Source: Mycobacterium arosiense ATCC BAA-1401 = DSM 45069 (GTDB taxonomy: Bacteria; Actinomycetota; Actinomycetes; Mycobacteriales; Mycobacteriaceae). From it: a stretch of DNA of 64,000 bases. The stretch lies in contig NZ_MVHG01000007.1 of the NCBI RefSeq assembly GCF_002086125.1, positions 58,663-122,662 on the forward strand, in the 5' to 3' direction. Made by a program: the position numbers and the translations under genes. Below are positions 1 to 10,824 of the stretch, one piece after another; the stretch's first letter is position 1; the number at the start of each line of letters is the position of its first letter. The notes below the pieces were generated by a model. The model was not told the origin of the DNA and searched no databases. It saw only the letters and a program-made list of their open reading frames with translations.

Positions 1-1358
1 CCGCCGGCGACCGGCCCGGTCATCATTCGCTGGTAGAGCCACAACATGTAGACGGCCGACAGCACCAGCGCGGTGACCCCGAATGCAGCCGCCAGCCAGT
101 ATCGGTTGAAAGTTCCCAACAGGACCAGGAATTCGCTGATAAACGGCGCCAACCCGGGCAGTGACAGGGTGGCCATGGCCGACACCAGGAAGGTGCCCGC
201 CAGTATGGGCGCCACCTTCTGCACGCCGCCGTAGTCGGCGATCGCGCGGCTGCCGTGCCTCGATATCAGGAAACCGGCGATCAGGAACACCGCGGCCGTG
301 GACAGGCCGTGGTTGAGCATGTACAGCGTCGACCCGCTCTGTCCCTGACTGGTCATCACGAAGATGCCCAGGATGATGAACCCGAAGTGCGAGATCGAGG
401 TGTAGGCGATCAGCCGCATGATGTCGGTCTGGCCGATGGCGACGATCGCGCCGTAGATCACCCCCATGACCGCCAGCACCACGATCAGCGGCCGGAAATA
501 CGTTGAGGCGCCGGGGAACAGCTGCAGGCAGTACCGCAGCATGCCGAAGGTGCCGACCTTGTCCATCACCGCCATCATCAGCACCGCGGTCGCCGGGGTG
601 GCCTCGACCGCGGCGTCGGGCAGCCAGCGGTGGAACGGCCAGAGCGGGGCCTTGATCGCGAACGCGAACATGAAGCCCAAAAACAGCGCCTTGAACACCG
701 CGGAGTCCGCGCCGTAGTGGCCCGAGGCGACGCCGGCCACGATCTCGCGGAAGTCGAAGGTGCCCGAACCGTGCTGCGAGGTCACCACGTACAGCCCGAT
801 CACCGCGGCCAGCATGATCAACCCGCCGAACAGGTTGTACAACAAGAACTTCACGGCCGCGCGCGACCTGCCGGCCCCACCGCCGAAACCCCCGATCAGG
901 AAGTACATCGGGATGAGCATCGCCTCGAAGAACACGTAGAACAGCAACACGTCGAGCGCAATCACCGAGATCAACACCATCGACTCGATCGCCAGCGTCA
1001 GCGCGACATAGGCGTGGACGCCGCGGGTACGGCCGCCGCCGTCGTTCCAGCCCGCCACCTGCAGCACCGGAATCAGCACCGCGGTCAGCAGCACCAGCAC
1101 CACCGCGATGCCGTCGACGCCCAGGGTGTAGCCGGCGCCGAACGCCGGGATCCACTGATGGCTTTCGACGAATTGGTAAGGCGCGCCGCCGCTTTTGAAC
1201 CCGACCGTGACGACGATCGCCACGGCCAGGGTCGCGACGCCGAAGACCAGACCCGTCCATTTGGCGAGCTGTCGCAACCCGGGCGGGGTGAGGATGATCA
1301 ACACCGAGCCGACCAGCGGCACCAGCCACAACACGCTCAGCCATGGCACGTTATTCAC
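1..1358 (-). CDS. nuoM: NADH-quinone oxidoreductase subunit M (partial, 3' end outside window)
   Basis: Membrane proton-pumping subunit of respiratory complex I, an antiporter-like homologue of NuoL and NuoN. The reading frame opens with GTG (reading V/M-N-N-V-P-W-L-S-V-L-W) and stays open for 452 codons to the window edge. The family is about 550 residues in mycobacteria, so roughly the last 100 residues are missing. The translation is hydrophobic throughout. It lies 73 bp downstream of the nuoL stop, the gap being filled by a MIRU-like repeat; this is the normal nuoL-nuoM order. Family and order leave little doubt. The GTG start fits the conserved N-terminus of mycobacterial NuoM. Confidence 0.95.
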   Translation of the reverse strand, partial: MNNVPWLSVLWLVPLVGSVLIILTPPGLRQLAKWTGLVFGVATLAVAIVVTVGFKSGGAPYQFVESHQWIPAFGAGYTLGVDGIAVVLVLLTAVLIPVLQVAGWNDGGGRTRGVHAYVALTLAIESMVLISVIALDVLLFYVFFEAMLIPMYFLIGGFGGGAGRSRAAVKFLLYNLFGGLIMLAAVIGLYVVTSQHGSGTFDFREIVAGVASGHYGADSAVFKALFLGFMFAFAIKAPLWPFHRWLPDAAVEATPATAVLMMAVMDKVGTFGMLRYCLQLFPGASTYFRPLIVVLAVMGVIYGAIVAIGQTDIMRLIAYTSISHFGFIILGIFVMTSQGQSGSTLYMLNHGLSTAAVFLIAGFLISRHGSRAIADYGGVQKVAPILAGTFLVSAMATLSLPGLAPFISEFLVLLGTFNRYWLAAAFGVTALVLSAVYMLWLYQRMMTGPVAG

Positions 1359-1435
1359 CGGCGCCGCTCCTCCTCATCGCTTCGTCCCCCGCGAGCGGGT
1401 GGCACCCCCGCTGCATCGTCGCCGGCGCGAATCAC
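1359..1435. repeat. MIRU-like intergenic repeat, copy A (with internal insertion)
   Basis: The spacer between nuoL and nuoM contains the blocks CGCCGCTCCTCCTCATCGCT and CTGCATCGTCGCCGGCGCGA, which recur in the nuoG/nuoF spacer (8671-8731) and upstream of hisN (58222-58272). This resembles the mycobacterial interspersed repetitive units, which sit between co-transcribed genes and overlap stop and start codons. Copy A differs from the other two by about 20 extra bases in the middle (around 1385-1410, a GC-rich stretch with short inverted repeats). The family assignment is from memory of the MIRU consensus, not from a search. Confidence 0.65.
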
Positions 1436-3318
1436 CACAGCCGCACCGCCAGAATCAGCGCGATCACCAGCACGGCGCCCGTCAGCATCGACAGCGCGTA
1501 GTTGCGGGCGAAACCGGTTTGCAGCGCCCGCAGCCGATTCGACGTCGAACTCACCAGAGCCGCCAGCCCGTTGACCGAGCCGTCGACCCCCGCGTTGTCC
1601 ACGTCGACGAGCGCCCGAGTCAGTTGCGCGCCGGGGCGCATGAACACCTCTTCGTTGAAGGCATCGCCATAGAAGTCGTTGCGTACCGCCGTCGTCAGGG
1701 GCGAGACCGAGAGCGGAGCCACCCGCGGGATCGGTGTCGTCGCATACAGCCGGTAGGCCACCGCGATGCCGATGACGACGACACCCAGCGCCAGCGCGGA
1801 GCTGACCCAGACCGGGAACGCGTGGGTGACTTCCTCGTGCTTTCCGACGACCGGCTCGAGCCAGCGCTGCAGGGTGCCGCCCACCGCCAGCAGGCCACCG
1901 GAGAACACCGAGCCGACGGCCAGCAGGATCATCGGCCATGTCATCAGGCCGGGCGCCTCATGCGGGTGGCTGCCGGGACCCCAGCGCTTCTTGCCGAAGA
2001 AGGTCATCAGCATCACGCGCGTCATGTAGAACGCGGTGACGCCGGCGCCCAGCAACGCAGCGCCACCCAGCAGGTACCCCTGCAAGCCACCGGCGGCGAG
2101 CGCCGCCTCGATGATGGCGTCTTTGGAGAAGTAGCCCGCAAAGGGCGGCACGCCGATGATCGCCAGGTAGCCCAGGCCGAAGGTGACGAACGTAATGGGC
2201 AGCGCCGCATGCAATCCGCCATAGCGGCGCATGTCCTGTTCCTCGTGCATCGCGTGAATCACCGCGCCGGAGCCGAGGAACAATCCGGCCTTGAAGAAGC
2301 CGTGGGTGAGCAGGTGCATGATCGCGAAGGCGTAGCCGGCCGGCCCGAGGCCCGCCGCCAGCACCATGTAGCCGATCTGGCTCATCGTCGACGCCGCCAG
2401 CGCCCGCTTGATGTCGTCCTTGGCGCACCCGATGAACGCGCCGAGCAGCAGCGTGACCGCGCCGACGATGACCACGGCCAGCCGGGCGTCGGGGGACAGG
2501 TTGTACAGCGGGTTGGACCGCACGATCAGATACACCCCGGCGGTCACCATGGTGGCGGCGTGGATGAGCGCGGACACCGGGGTGGGGCCCTCCATCGCGT
2601 CACCCAGCCAGGCCTGCAGTGGAACCTGGGCGGACTTGGCGCAGGCGCCCAACAGCAACAGCAATCCCATGGCCGTCAGCGCGCCGCGGCCCGCCGCCGG
2701 TGCGCCGGCGAACACCCCGGCGTATGACAGGGTGCCGAAAGTGCTGAACATCAAGAACATTCCCAGGGCCAGCCCGGCGTCGCCGACCCGGTTCATCACG
2801 AACGCCTTCTTGGCCGCGGTGGCCGCCGTCGGCTTGTGGTACCAGAACCCGATCAGGAGGTAGGACGCCAGGCCGACGCCCTCCCAGCCGACGTAGAGCA
2901 CCGCATAGTTATCGGCGACGACCAGCAGCAGCATCGACGCCAGAAACAGGTTGAGGTAGCCGAAAAACCTTCGGCGGTCGGGGTCTTCGGCCATGTAGGC
3001 GACCGAATAGATGTGGATCAGCGACCCGACCCCGGTGATCAGCAGCACGAAACACACCGAGAGCTGGTCGATCTGCAGCCCGAGGTCGACCTGGAGCTGG
3101 CCGACCGGAATCCAGCTGAACACCTTCTGGTGGATGAAGCGGTGGTCGGCCGCGCGGCCGAGCAGCTCCGAGAGCAGGCTCAGGCCTAGCCCGAACGCCG
3201 CGAGGGCGGTGGCGCAGCCCAGCCAATGCCCCCAGCGGTCGGTGCGGCGCCCGCCGAACAGCAGGATTGCGGCGCCCGCCAATGGCAGCGCGACCAGCAG
3301 CCAGGTGTTTTGAGTCAT
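1432..3318 (-). CDS. nuoL: NADH-quinone oxidoreductase subunit L
   Basis: Largest membrane subunit of complex I, which carries a proton channel and the long lateral helix. The 628-residue product has the expected length and is a multi-pass membrane protein. Family signatures include [14 protein letters not shown], the segment [15 protein letters not shown], and [21 protein letters not shown] with its conserved Glu, Pro and His residues. ATG start. It follows nuoK after a 10-base spacer and precedes nuoM. No disruption is seen. Confidence 0.97.
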   Translation of the reverse strand: MTQNTWLLVALPLAGAAILLFGGRRTDRWGHWLGCATALAAFGLGLSLLSELLGRAADHRFIHQKVFSWIPVGQLQVDLGLQIDQLSVCFVLLITGVGSLIHIYSVAYMAEDPDRRRFFGYLNLFLASMLLLVVADNYAVLYVGWEGVGLASYLLIGFWYHKPTAATAAKKAFVMNRVGDAGLALGMFLMFSTFGTLSYAGVFAGAPAAGRGALTAMGLLLLLGACAKSAQVPLQAWLGDAMEGPTPVSALIHAATMVTAGVYLIVRSNPLYNLSPDARLAVVIVGAVTLLLGAFIGCAKDDIKRALAASTMSQIGYMVLAAGLGPAGYAFAIMHLLTHGFFKAGLFLGSGAVIHAMHEEQDMRRYGGLHAALPITFVTFGLGYLAIIGVPPFAGYFSKDAIIEAALAAGGLQGYLLGGAALLGAGVTAFYMTRVMLMTFFGKKRWGPGSHPHEAPGLMTWPMILLAVGSVFSGGLLAVGGTLQRWLEPVVGKHEEVTHAFPVWVSSALALGVVVIGIAVAYRLYATTPIPRVAPLSVSPLTTAVRNDFYGDAFNEEVFMRPGAQLTRALVDVDNAGVDGSVNGLAALVSSTSNRLRALQTGFARNYALSMLTGAVLVIALILAVRLW

Positions 3319-3328
3319 GTTGGCGTCT

Positions 3329-3628
3329 TCAGCCTTTGAGTAGGTTCGCGTCGTCGACGGACGCCGATTTGCGGGTACGGAAGATGGTCATGATGATGGC
3401 CAGGCCGATGACCACCTCGCAGGCGGCGACCACCATCGTGAAGAACGCGATCATCTGCCCGTCCAGGTGGCCGTGCATCCGCGCGAACGTGACGAACGCG
3501 AGGTTGACCGCGTTGAGCATCAGCTCCACGCACATGAACATCACGATCGCGTTGCGGCGCAACAGCACACCGGAGGCGCCGATGGTGAACAGCAGCGCCG
3601 AAAGGTATAGGTAATTGGCCGGATTCAC
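3329..3628 (-). CDS. nuoK: NADH-quinone oxidoreductase subunit K
   Basis: Small membrane subunit of complex I (99 residues, three predicted transmembrane helices), homologous to MrpC. The conserved acidic residues of helices 2 and 3 are visible in [17 protein letters not shown] and in [11 protein letters not shown]. The start is GTG, chosen because the translation then begins [12 protein letters not shown], the family N-terminus. The start overlaps the nuoJ stop by four bases (GTGA), so translation is probably coupled. Confidence 0.96.
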   Translation of the reverse strand: MNPANYLYLSALLFTIGASGVLLRRNAIVMFMCVELMLNAVNLAFVTFARMHGHLDGQMIAFFTMVVAACEVVIGLAIIMTIFRTRKSASVDDANLLKG

Positions 3629-4443
3629 GATGTACCGCCTTGCGAAAGACTCGGGCTCGGCTCGGTGGACGGGGTCTGCTTTCCATCGGCGCCGCGGCTT
3701 TGCAGTATCGGCGACACCGAGAGCTTCGAGTACGAGCCGTCCGGCAGCAACGCGGCCACGTCGACCGCATTGTGCCGGGCGTACACGCCGGGGCTCGGCA
3801 TCGGCGTGGGATGTCCGCCCGCCCGGAAACGTTCCTGGGAGAGCTCGCGCTGCGTCTTGCGGCGCTCGAAGCGCTCGCGGTGCGCCAGCACCATCGCGCC
3901 GACGGCCGCGGTGATCAGCAGCGCGCTGGTCAGCTCGAACGCCCACAGGTACCGCGAAAAGATCAGCGCCGCCAGCCCTTCCACGTTGCCGTTGGCGTTG
4001 GCGGTGGTCAGGCCGGCGAAACCGCCGGTCGCCACGTTGCCGATGGCGGCGATGAGCAGAATGCCGAACCCGATACCCGCAGCGACTCCGGCGACGCGCT
4101 GACCGCGCAGTGTCTCCTTGAGCGATTCCGCGGAATCCACACCGATGAGCATCAACACGAACAGGAACAGCATCATCACCGCGCCGGTGTAGACCACCAC
4201 TTGGACCACACCCAAAAACAGCGCGTCCTGGACCATGTAGAAGATCGCCAGGATGATCATGGTCATCGCCAAGAACATCGCGGAATACACGGCGTTGACG
4301 GCGGTGACCACCCCGATCGCGCCGAGCACGGCCAGGACGCCCAACACCCAAAATGCGACCGCTTCGCCGGTGGAGGTTCGGACGATGGTGTCGTGGGCAA
4401 AACTGGACGCCACGACGACGGCGTGGCCGGTCGATCCGGTCAC
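3625..4443 (-). CDS. nuoJ: NADH-quinone oxidoreductase subunit J
   Basis: Membrane subunit of complex I (272 residues). About five hydrophobic helices occupy the first 190 residues and include [17 protein letters not shown] and [19 protein letters not shown], the typical NuoJ core. A long, charged and proline-rich C-terminal tail of about 80 residues follows, as in other actinobacterial NuoJ proteins. It overlaps nuoI by four bases (ATGA) and nuoK by four bases, consistent with one polycistronic message. Confidence 0.96.
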   Translation of the reverse strand: MTGSTGHAVVVASSFAHDTIVRTSTGEAVAFWVLGVLAVLGAIGVVTAVNAVYSAMFLAMTMIILAIFYMVQDALFLGVVQVVVYTGAVMMLFLFVLMLIGVDSAESLKETLRGQRVAGVAAGIGFGILLIAAIGNVATGGFAGLTTANANGNVEGLAALIFSRYLWAFELTSALLITAAVGAMVLAHRERFERRKTQRELSQERFRAGGHPTPMPSPGVYARHNAVDVAALLPDGSYSKLSVSPILQSRGADGKQTPSTEPSPSLSQGGTS

Positions 4444-4985
4444 CGGGATTCTCCGGCCTGCTCGACCTTTCGCAACCCGTGCGCGGTCACATTGCCCTGG
4501 TAATAGTCCTTGTCGGTGGCGCCGGCGGCCCTCGGGTGGGGCGGCGCGAGCATGTCCTGCAGCAGCGGCGCCAGCAGCCGGTCCTTTTCGTAGATCAGGT
4601 CGGCGCGGTTGTCGTCGGCCATCTCATAGTCGTTGGTCATCGTCAACGCCCGGGTCGGGCAGGCCTCGATGCACAGGCCGCAGCCGATGCATCGCAGATA
4701 GTTGATCTGGTAGACCCGGCCGTAGCGTTCGCCGGGCGAATACCTGAGCTCCTCGGTGTTGTCCGCGCCCTCGACGTAGATCGCGTCGGCCGGACAGGCC
4801 CAGGCGCACAATTCGCACCCGATGCACTTCTCCAGGCCGTCGGGGTAGCGGTTGAGCTGGTGGCGGCCGTGATAGCGCGGCGCGACGGGGCCCGGTTTTT
4901 CCGGATACTCCTCGGTGACATTCTTTTTGAACATCGATCCGAACGTCACGCCGAATCCGGCCACGGCGTCCAAGAACTTAGCCAC
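4440..4985 (-). CDS. nuoI: NADH-quinone oxidoreductase subunit I (two 4Fe-4S clusters)
   Basis: Peripheral-arm ferredoxin-like subunit that passes electrons from NuoG towards NuoB. Two complete CxxCxxCxxxCP motifs are visible: Cys54, 57, 60, 64 ([12 protein letters not shown]) and Cys99, 102, 105, 109 ([12 protein letters not shown]), the ligands of clusters N6a and N6b. The length of 181 residues is usual for actinobacteria. It starts eight bases before the nuoH stop and its own stop overlaps the nuoJ start. Confidence 0.98.
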   Translation of the reverse strand: MAKFLDAVAGFGVTFGSMFKKNVTEEYPEKPGPVAPRYHGRHQLNRYPDGLEKCIGCELCAWACPADAIYVEGADNTEELRYSPGERYGRVYQINYLRCIGCGLCIEACPTRALTMTNDYEMADDNRADLIYEKDRLLAPLLQDMLAPPHPRAAGATDKDYYQGNVTAHGLRKVEQAGESR

Positions 4986-6258
4986 GTGCTTCCTCCTTGC
5001 TCGCCGCCGCCAGGGACCTCTGGGTCTTCGCGGGCAGCGGCGGTGTCGGGAATACCGGTGCGGAGATCGGTGCGGCCGGCAGCTTCTTCGCCTCGCGGCG
5101 CAGCTGTCTCTCCAGCGCGCGGATACCCGGCGCGCTGAACGGCTTTCGCAGCAACAGCACGAGCGCCGTGGCGAACACGATGCTGCTGGCCACCAGGATC
5201 GGGGTCCAGTGCGCGTAGCCCTGATTCTGCAGCGTGCGGATCACGGCGGCGATCAGCACCCAGACCAGCGAGGCCGGGATCAGCAGCTTCCAACCCAGCC
5301 CCATGAACTGGTCGTAGCGCAGCCGGGGCAACGAGGCCCGCAGCCAGAAATAGATGAACAGGAAGGTCCACATCTTCGCGGTGAACCACAGCACCGGCCA
5401 CCATCCGGTGTTGGCGCCGGCCCACATGTTCAACGGCCACGGCGCGTGCCAGCCGCCGAAGAACAGGGCGGTCGCGAGCGACGAGACCGTCATCATGTTG
5501 ACATACTCGGCCAGCATGAACATCGCGAACTTCAGCGACGAGTACTCGGTGTGGAATCCCGCGACCAGCTCACCCTCGGCCTCGGGCAAATCGAAAGGCG
5601 CCCGGTTGGTTTCACCGACCATCGAGATGAGGTAGATCAGGAACGACGGCAGCAGCAGAAACACGAACCAGACCCGGTCCTGCGCGGCGACGATCCGCGA
5701 CGTCGACATGGAGCCCGCGTAGAGGAAGACCGCCGCGAACGACAGGCCCATCGCCACCTCGTAGGAGATGACCTGGGCGGTAGAGCGCACCCCGCCCAGC
5801 AGCGGATAGGTGGATCCGGAAGCCCAGCCGCCCAACACGATTCCGTACACGCCGATCGCCGACAGCCCGAGGATGAACAACACCGCGACGGGCAGGTCGG
5901 TCAGCTGCAGCGGCGTGCGGTGGCCGAATACCGACACCACCGGGCCGAACGGGATGAACGCGAAGGCGGTGAACGCCGGGATCGTGGAGATGACCGGCGC
6001 CGCGAAGTAGACGAACTTGTCGACCCCACCCGGGGTGATGGTTTCCTTGAGCGCCAGCTTGATTCCGTCGGCCAGGCTCTGCAGTACCCCCCACGGCCCG
6101 GCCCGGTTGGGGCCGGGGCGGCGCTGCATCCACCCCAGGATCTTGCGTTCGAGCAGGATCGCCACCAGCACGTTCAGCATGAGGAACACGAAGATCGCCA
6201 GCGCCTTGCCGAGCACCAACCACCAGGTGTCGTGCCCGAATGCGGTCAACCCGGTCAT
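4978..6258 (-). CDS. nuoH: NADH-quinone oxidoreductase subunit H
   Basis: Membrane subunit at the quinone site of complex I (426 residues, about eight helices). Family signatures include [21 protein letters not shown] and the quinone-site segment [19 protein letters not shown]. The start is the ATG that overlaps the nuoG stop (ATGA) and gives [13 protein letters not shown]. The frame is open further upstream, but that extension would lie inside nuoG and does not resemble the family. The last 60 residues form a proline-rich cytoplasmic tail. Confidence 0.97.
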   Translation of the reverse strand: MTGLTAFGHDTWWLVLGKALAIFVFLMLNVLVAILLERKILGWMQRRPGPNRAGPWGVLQSLADGIKLALKETITPGGVDKFVYFAAPVISTIPAFTAFAFIPFGPVVSVFGHRTPLQLTDLPVAVLFILGLSAIGVYGIVLGGWASGSTYPLLGGVRSTAQVISYEVAMGLSFAAVFLYAGSMSTSRIVAAQDRVWFVFLLLPSFLIYLISMVGETNRAPFDLPEAEGELVAGFHTEYSSLKFAMFMLAEYVNMMTVSSLATALFFGGWHAPWPLNMWAGANTGWWPVLWFTAKMWTFLFIYFWLRASLPRLRYDQFMGLGWKLLIPASLVWVLIAAVIRTLQNQGYAHWTPILVASSIVFATALVLLLRKPFSAPGIRALERQLRREAKKLPAAPISAPVFPTPPLPAKTQRSLAAASKEEARG

Positions 6259-8672
6259 GAGCCCACTCCGATCTTGACTGTGCTGCCGACCGACACCCCG
6301 AGTTGGCGGTGCACCGCCGAGCCGGGCGAGTTCACCGGAAGCCACACCACCCGGTCGGGCATGTCGGTGATCACCAGCGGCAGGCTGATCGATCCGTGCG
6401 ACGTGCTGACCGTGACCGCGTCGCCGTCGGCGGCGCCGATCTCGGCGGCGGTATCGGCGGACAGCCGAGCGAAGGGCTTGCGCGCGGTTCCCGCCAGATG
6501 CGGCTCACCGTCCTGCATCCGGCCGTTGTCCAGTAACGCCCGCCAGCCGGCCAATACCGCCTCACCGGCGCCGGGCTGGGCGGGCTGCGGGGCGGGGGCG
6601 TCCGGGTTCGCGGCGCGCTTGCCGTCCCAATTCCGCAGTGCGGCAAGCTCTTCGCGGGCCGCTTCGATGCTGGACATTCCCAGATACACGCCCAGCTCGT
6701 CGGCCAGCGTGTCGAGCACCTGGTGGTCGGATTGGCTGGCCTGTTGGCTGGTGCCGCGCAGCGCGGCTTCGAACGGCCGGAAGCGGCCCTCCCAGTTGAC
6801 GAATGCGCCGGCCTTCTGCGCCGCCGGCGCGACCGGGAAGACGACGTCGGCGCGTTCGGTGACGGCGCTGTGCCGCAGCTCCAGGCTGACCACGAAGCCG
6901 ACGCCCTCCAGCGCCGCCAACACGACCGCCGGATCGGCGAAGTCGTCGGGCTCCACACCGCCTACCAGCAGCGCGCCCAGCGTTCCGTCGGTGGCTGCGG
7001 CCAAAATCGTGTCGACATCACGTCCACTGCCGGAGGGCAATTCGGACACGTTCCAGGCTTGGGCAACCTGCGCCCGGGCGTTCTCGTCGTCGACCGGGCG
7101 GCCACCGGGCAGCAGCCCGGGCAGCGCACCGGCCTCCAGCGCGCCGCGCTCACCGGCGCGGCGCGGCACCCAGGCCAGGCGGGCGCCGGTGGTGTCGGCG
7201 AGCCGGGCCGCGGCCGACAACCCGCCCGGCACCGAGGCAAGCCGTTCGCCGACCATGATGACCGCACCCGGGGTGGAGAGCAGATCGCCCACCTCGCCGG
7301 TGGCCAGCCCGTCGAGCGCCGAAGCCTCGGCGCCCGGAACGGTTTTGATCAAGCGGCCGGACATCTTGGTCAGCGCGCGGGTGGCGAACGGCGCGATCGC
7401 GTAGACCGGCAACCCGTGCTTGCGCGCCGCCTTGCGCAACCGCAGGAACACGATGGGTGACTCGTCTTCGGGCTCGAAGCCGGCCAGCACGACGACCGGC
7501 GCCGACTCCAGATCGGCGTAGCTGACCGTGATCGGTCTGCCGGCGATCCGCGCGGCCAGGAAGTCGGCCTCCTCGGCCGAACTCGGGCGGGCGCGGAAGT
7601 CGATATCGTTGCTATCCAATACGATTCGCGCGAACTTGGAGTAGGCGTAGGCGTCTTCCAAGGTCGCCCTGCCGCCCACCAGCACTCCCGCGCGGCCACG
7701 CGCGGCCTCGAGGCCCTTCGTCGCGACGGCGATCGCGTGCGACCAGGAGGCCGGCTGCAACGATCCGTCGGCGTCGCGGATCAGGGGAGTGGTGAGCACG
7801 TCGGCCTGGGTCGCATAGGTGAACGCCCACCGGCCCTTGTCGCAGTTCCACTCCTCGTTGACTTCGGGATCGTCGCCGGCCAACCGGCGCAGCACCTTTC
7901 CGCGGCGGTGGTCGGTGCGCTGGGCGCATCCGGAAGCGCAGTGCTCGCAGACGCTGGGGCTGGAAACCAAGTCGAACGGGCGGGCCCGGAACCGATACGA
8001 GGTTCCGGTCAGCGCCCCCACCGGGCAGATCTGCACGGTGTTGCCCGAGAAGTAGGACTCGAACGGTTCGTTGGCGTAGATGCCCACCTGCTGCAGGGCG
8101 CCCCGTTCCTGCATGTCGATGAAGATGTCGCCGGCGATCTGCTCGGAGAACCGTGTGCAGCGCGCGCACAGGATGCAGCGCTCGCGGTCCAGCAGGACCT
8201 GCGAGGAGATGTTGATCGGCTTGGCGAAGGTGCGCTTGACGTCGGTGAAGCGAGAGTCGGCGCGGCCGTTGGACATTGCCTGGTTCTGCAGCGGGCATTC
8301 GCCGCCCTTGTCGCACATCGGGCAGTCCAGCGGGTGGTTGATCAGCAGTAGCTCCATCACGCCGTGCTGGGCCTTATCGGCGGCCTCCGACGTGAGCTGG
8401 GTACGCACCACCATGTCGTCGGTGGCGACAGTGGTGCACGAAGCCATCGGCTTGCGCTGGCCCTCCACCTCGACCAGGCACTGCCGGCACGCGCCGACCG
8501 GTTCCAGCAGCGGGTGGTCGCAGAACCGCGGGATCTGGATACCCATCAATTCGGCGGCCCTGATCACCAAAGTCCCCTTGGGAACGCTGATCTCGTTGCC
8601 GTCGATGGTCAGCGAAACCATGTCCGGCGGACGGACCTCGTCACCGGTCTCGGTCTTGGCCGCACTAGTCAT
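6255..8672 (-). CDS. nuoG: NADH-quinone oxidoreductase subunit G
   Basis: Large iron-sulfur subunit of the peripheral arm (805 residues), linking NuoE/F to NuoI. All expected ligands can be placed: 2Fe-2S at Cys51, 62, 65, 79; N5 at His113, Cys117, 120, 126; N4 at Cys166, 169, 172 and 216; and the extra N7 cluster at Cys242, 245, 249 and 277. A molybdopterin-oxidoreductase-like domain follows. ATG start. A MIRU-like repeat separates it from nuoF, so unlike most of the operon this junction is not a direct overlap. Confidence 0.98.
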   Translation of the reverse strand: MTSAAKTETGDEVRPPDMVSLTIDGNEISVPKGTLVIRAAELMGIQIPRFCDHPLLEPVGACRQCLVEVEGQRKPMASCTTVATDDMVVRTQLTSEAADKAQHGVMELLLINHPLDCPMCDKGGECPLQNQAMSNGRADSRFTDVKRTFAKPINISSQVLLDRERCILCARCTRFSEQIAGDIFIDMQERGALQQVGIYANEPFESYFSGNTVQICPVGALTGTSYRFRARPFDLVSSPSVCEHCASGCAQRTDHRRGKVLRRLAGDDPEVNEEWNCDKGRWAFTYATQADVLTTPLIRDADGSLQPASWSHAIAVATKGLEAARGRAGVLVGGRATLEDAYAYSKFARIVLDSNDIDFRARPSSAEEADFLAARIAGRPITVSYADLESAPVVVLAGFEPEDESPIVFLRLRKAARKHGLPVYAIAPFATRALTKMSGRLIKTVPGAEASALDGLATGEVGDLLSTPGAVIMVGERLASVPGGLSAAARLADTTGARLAWVPRRAGERGALEAGALPGLLPGGRPVDDENARAQVAQAWNVSELPSGSGRDVDTILAAATDGTLGALLVGGVEPDDFADPAVVLAALEGVGFVVSLELRHSAVTERADVVFPVAPAAQKAGAFVNWEGRFRPFEAALRGTSQQASQSDHQVLDTLADELGVYLGMSSIEAAREELAALRNWDGKRAANPDAPAPQPAQPGAGEAVLAGWRALLDNGRMQDGEPHLAGTARKPFARLSADTAAEIGAADGDAVTVSTSHGSISLPLVITDMPDRVVWLPVNSPGSAVHRQLGVSVGSTVKIGVGS

Positions 8673-8731
8673 GAGCGCCGCTCCTCTTCATCGCTTCGCT
8701 CTGCATCGTCACGGGCGCGAGTCATGAGCGC
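8671..8731. repeat. MIRU-like intergenic repeat, copy B
   Basis: The spacer between the nuoG start and the nuoF stop is filled by a repeat unit sharing the blocks CGCCGCTCCTC and CTGCATCGTC with copies at 1361-1432 and 58222-58272. ATG/TGA-like trinucleotides (GTCATGAGCGCC) occur at both edges, the arrangement described for MIRUs, whose ends overlap the codons of flanking genes. It probably has little effect beyond spacing two cotranscribed genes. Confidence 0.65.
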
Positions 8732-10069
8732 CTAAGCCTTTCCGTTCGGCGTCAGCATGGAGTCTCGGGGATCAAAGGGGCAGCCGCCGCCCTCGACATG
8801 CGCGACGTACTCGTCGCGGAAGAACTTGATCGACGACATCACCGGGCTGGCGGCGCCATCGCCCAGGGCGCAGAACGACTTTCCGAGGATGGTGTCCGAG
8901 ATGTCCAGCAGCTTGTCGATGTCTTCGCTGGTGCCCTTACCGGTCTCCAGCCGCTCGTAGATCTGGTCCAGCCAGAACGTGCCCTCGCGGCACGGTGTGC
9001 ATTTTCCGCAGGACTCGTGCTTGTAGAAGTACGTCCAGCGTTGCACGGCACGCACCACACAGGTGGTCTCGTCGAAGATCTCCAGTGCCTTGGTGCCCAG
9101 CATCGATCCGACCCCGCCGACGCCCTCGTAGTCCAGCGGCACGTCGAGGTGCTCGTCGGTGAGCAGCGGGGTCGACGAGCCGCCGGGTGTCCAGAACTTC
9201 AGCCGGTGCCCCGCCCGCACCCCGCCGGCGTAGGCGAGCAACTCCCGCAACGTGATTCCCAGCGGCGCCTCGTACTGGCCGGGGCGGGTGACGTGACCGG
9301 ACAGCGAATACAGCGTGAAGCCCGGGGACTTCTCACTACCCATCGAGCGGAACCACTCCACGCCGTTGCCGATGATCGACGGCACGCTCGCGATGGTCTC
9401 GACGTTGTTGATCACGGTGGGGCAGCCGTACAGCCCGGCCACGGCGGGGAACGGCGGGCGCAGCCGCGGCTGACCTCGACGGCCTTCCAGGGAGTCCAGC
9501 AGCGCGGTTTCCTCACCGCAGATGTAGGCGCCGGCGCCGGCGTGCACCACCAGTTCGAGGTCGAAGCCGGAGCCGTTGATGTCGCGGCCCAAATAGCCCG
9601 CGGCGTAGGCCTCGGCCACCGCGTTCTGCAGGCGGCGCAGGACCGGCAGCACCTCACCGCGAACATAGATGAACGCGTGGCTGGCCCGGATCGCGTAGGC
9701 GGCGATGACGACGCCCTCGACGAGGACGTGCGGTGTCGCCAGCATCAGCGGAATGTCTTTGCACGTCCCGGGTTCCGACTCATCGGCGTTGACGACCAGG
9801 TAATGCGGTTTGGCCGCCGCGCCGGTGTCGCCCTGCGGGATGAACGACCATTTCGTGCCCGTCGAGAAGCCGGCACCGCCGCGCCCGCGCAGCCCGGAGT
9901 CCTTCACCACCCCGATCACCTCGTCGGGCTGCATCGCCAAAGCCTTCTTCATCGCCTCGTAACCACCGTGGCGGTGGTAGGTCTTCAAGGTCCAGGACTC
10001 GGGATCGTCCCAGAAGCGGCTGATGACCGGAGTGAGCGGCGTCGCCTGATTGCCAGAAGTCGTTGTCAT
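8732..10069 (-). CDS. nuoF: NADH-quinone oxidoreductase subunit F (FMN and NADH binding)
   Basis: Electron-entry subunit of complex I (445 residues), which oxidises NADH through FMN. The FMN/NADH region contains GLRGRGGAGFSTG, the acidic segment NADESEPGTCKD and GAGAYICGEETALLDSLEG. The 4Fe-4S (N3) motif is ESCGKCTPCREG near residue 355, followed by the distal Cys in GKSFCALGDGA. The ATG overlaps the nuoE stop by one base (TAATG). The frame is open much further upstream, but that is a shadow of nuoE. Confidence 0.98.
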   Translation of the reverse strand: MTTTSGNQATPLTPVISRFWDDPESWTLKTYHRHGGYEAMKKALAMQPDEVIGVVKDSGLRGRGGAGFSTGTKWSFIPQGDTGAAAKPHYLVVNADESEPGTCKDIPLMLATPHVLVEGVVIAAYAIRASHAFIYVRGEVLPVLRRLQNAVAEAYAAGYLGRDINGSGFDLELVVHAGAGAYICGEETALLDSLEGRRGQPRLRPPFPAVAGLYGCPTVINNVETIASVPSIIGNGVEWFRSMGSEKSPGFTLYSLSGHVTRPGQYEAPLGITLRELLAYAGGVRAGHRLKFWTPGGSSTPLLTDEHLDVPLDYEGVGGVGSMLGTKALEIFDETTCVVRAVQRWTYFYKHESCGKCTPCREGTFWLDQIYERLETGKGTSEDIDKLLDISDTILGKSFCALGDGAASPVMSSIKFFRDEYVAHVEGGGCPFDPRDSMLTPNGKA

Positions 10070-10824
10070 TACTGGCCTTCCGGCGCGTCGGGCGCAGCCA
10101 TGCCGTGTTCCTTGGCCACCTTCAGGCCGGCCAGAGTGGCGGCGCCGGCGCCGCCCTGCCCTTGGTCGGGACGCTCGTCGGGCAGCCCGGCCAGGATGCG
10201 CGACGTTTCGCGGAAGACGCACAGCGGGGCACCGCGAGTGGGCGGCTGGGGCTCGCCGGCACGCAGCGAGTCGACAAGTTCGCGCGCCGAGTCCGGCGTC
10301 TGGTTGTCGAAGAATTCCCAGTTCACCATCACCACCGGTGCGTAATCGCAGGCGGCGTTGCATTCGATGTGTTGCAAAGTGACCGACCCGTCGGCGGTGG
10401 TTTCGTCGTTGCCGACGCCCAGGTGTTCTTTCAGGGCATCGAAGATGGCGTCGCCACCCATGATGGCGCACAACGTGTTTGTGCACACACCCACCAGATA
10501 ATCCCCGGTCGGGCCCCGGCGATACATGGTGTAAAAGCTCGCCACCGCGGACACTTCCGCCCCCGTGAGCCCCAGTTGCTCACCGCAGAACTCCAGCCCC
10601 GCCGGTGTCAGGTAGGAATCCTCCGACTGCACCAGGTGCAGCAGCGGCAGGAGCGCCGAGCGTTTGTCGGGGTAGCGTCCGATGATCTCCTTGGCGTCGA
10701 CCTCCAGCCGGGCCCGCACCTCGGGCGGATACGTCTTCGGCGCGCCCTCGACCACGAACGCGTTGGGCTCGTCCGGCGGCGGGCCGAGCCGGATGAAGAC
10801 CGGCTGTCCCTGCGGCCCGGTCAC
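10069..10824 (-). CDS. nuoE: NADH-quinone oxidoreductase subunit E (2Fe-2S)
   Basis: Thioredoxin-like 2Fe-2S subunit of the NADH-oxidising module (251 residues). Ligands for cluster N1a are Cys114 and Cys119 (GVCTNTLC) and Cys155 and Cys159 (ECNAAC). GTG start, chosen because it overlaps the nuoD stop (GTGA) and the translation [11 protein letters not shown] matches the mycobacterial N-terminus. A C-terminal Gly/Ala-rich tail of about 50 residues is usual in this genus. Confidence 0.97.
   Translation of the reverse strand: MTGPQGQPVFIRLGPPPDEPNAFVVEGAPKTYPPEVRARLEVDAKEIIGRYPDKRSALLPLLHLVQSEDSYLTPAGLEFCGEQLGLTGAEVSAVASFYTMYRRGPTGDYLVGVCTNTLCAIMGGDAIFDALKEHLGVGNDETTADGSVTLQHIECNAACDYAPVVMVNWEFFDNQTPDSARELVDSLRAGEPQPPTRGAPLCVFRETSRILAGLPDERPDQGQGGAGAATLAGLKVAKEHGMAAPDAPEGQ

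Noticed and set aside
4915..7404. 829-codon plus-strand open frame opposite nuoH/nuoG
   Set aside because: It is a GC-rich antisense shadow: the minus strand holds complete complex I genes with all Fe-S ligands, and the plus translation is low-complexity (Arg/His/Gln/Asp) with no family motif. The same applies to 1195-2727, 630-1574 and 8798-10345.
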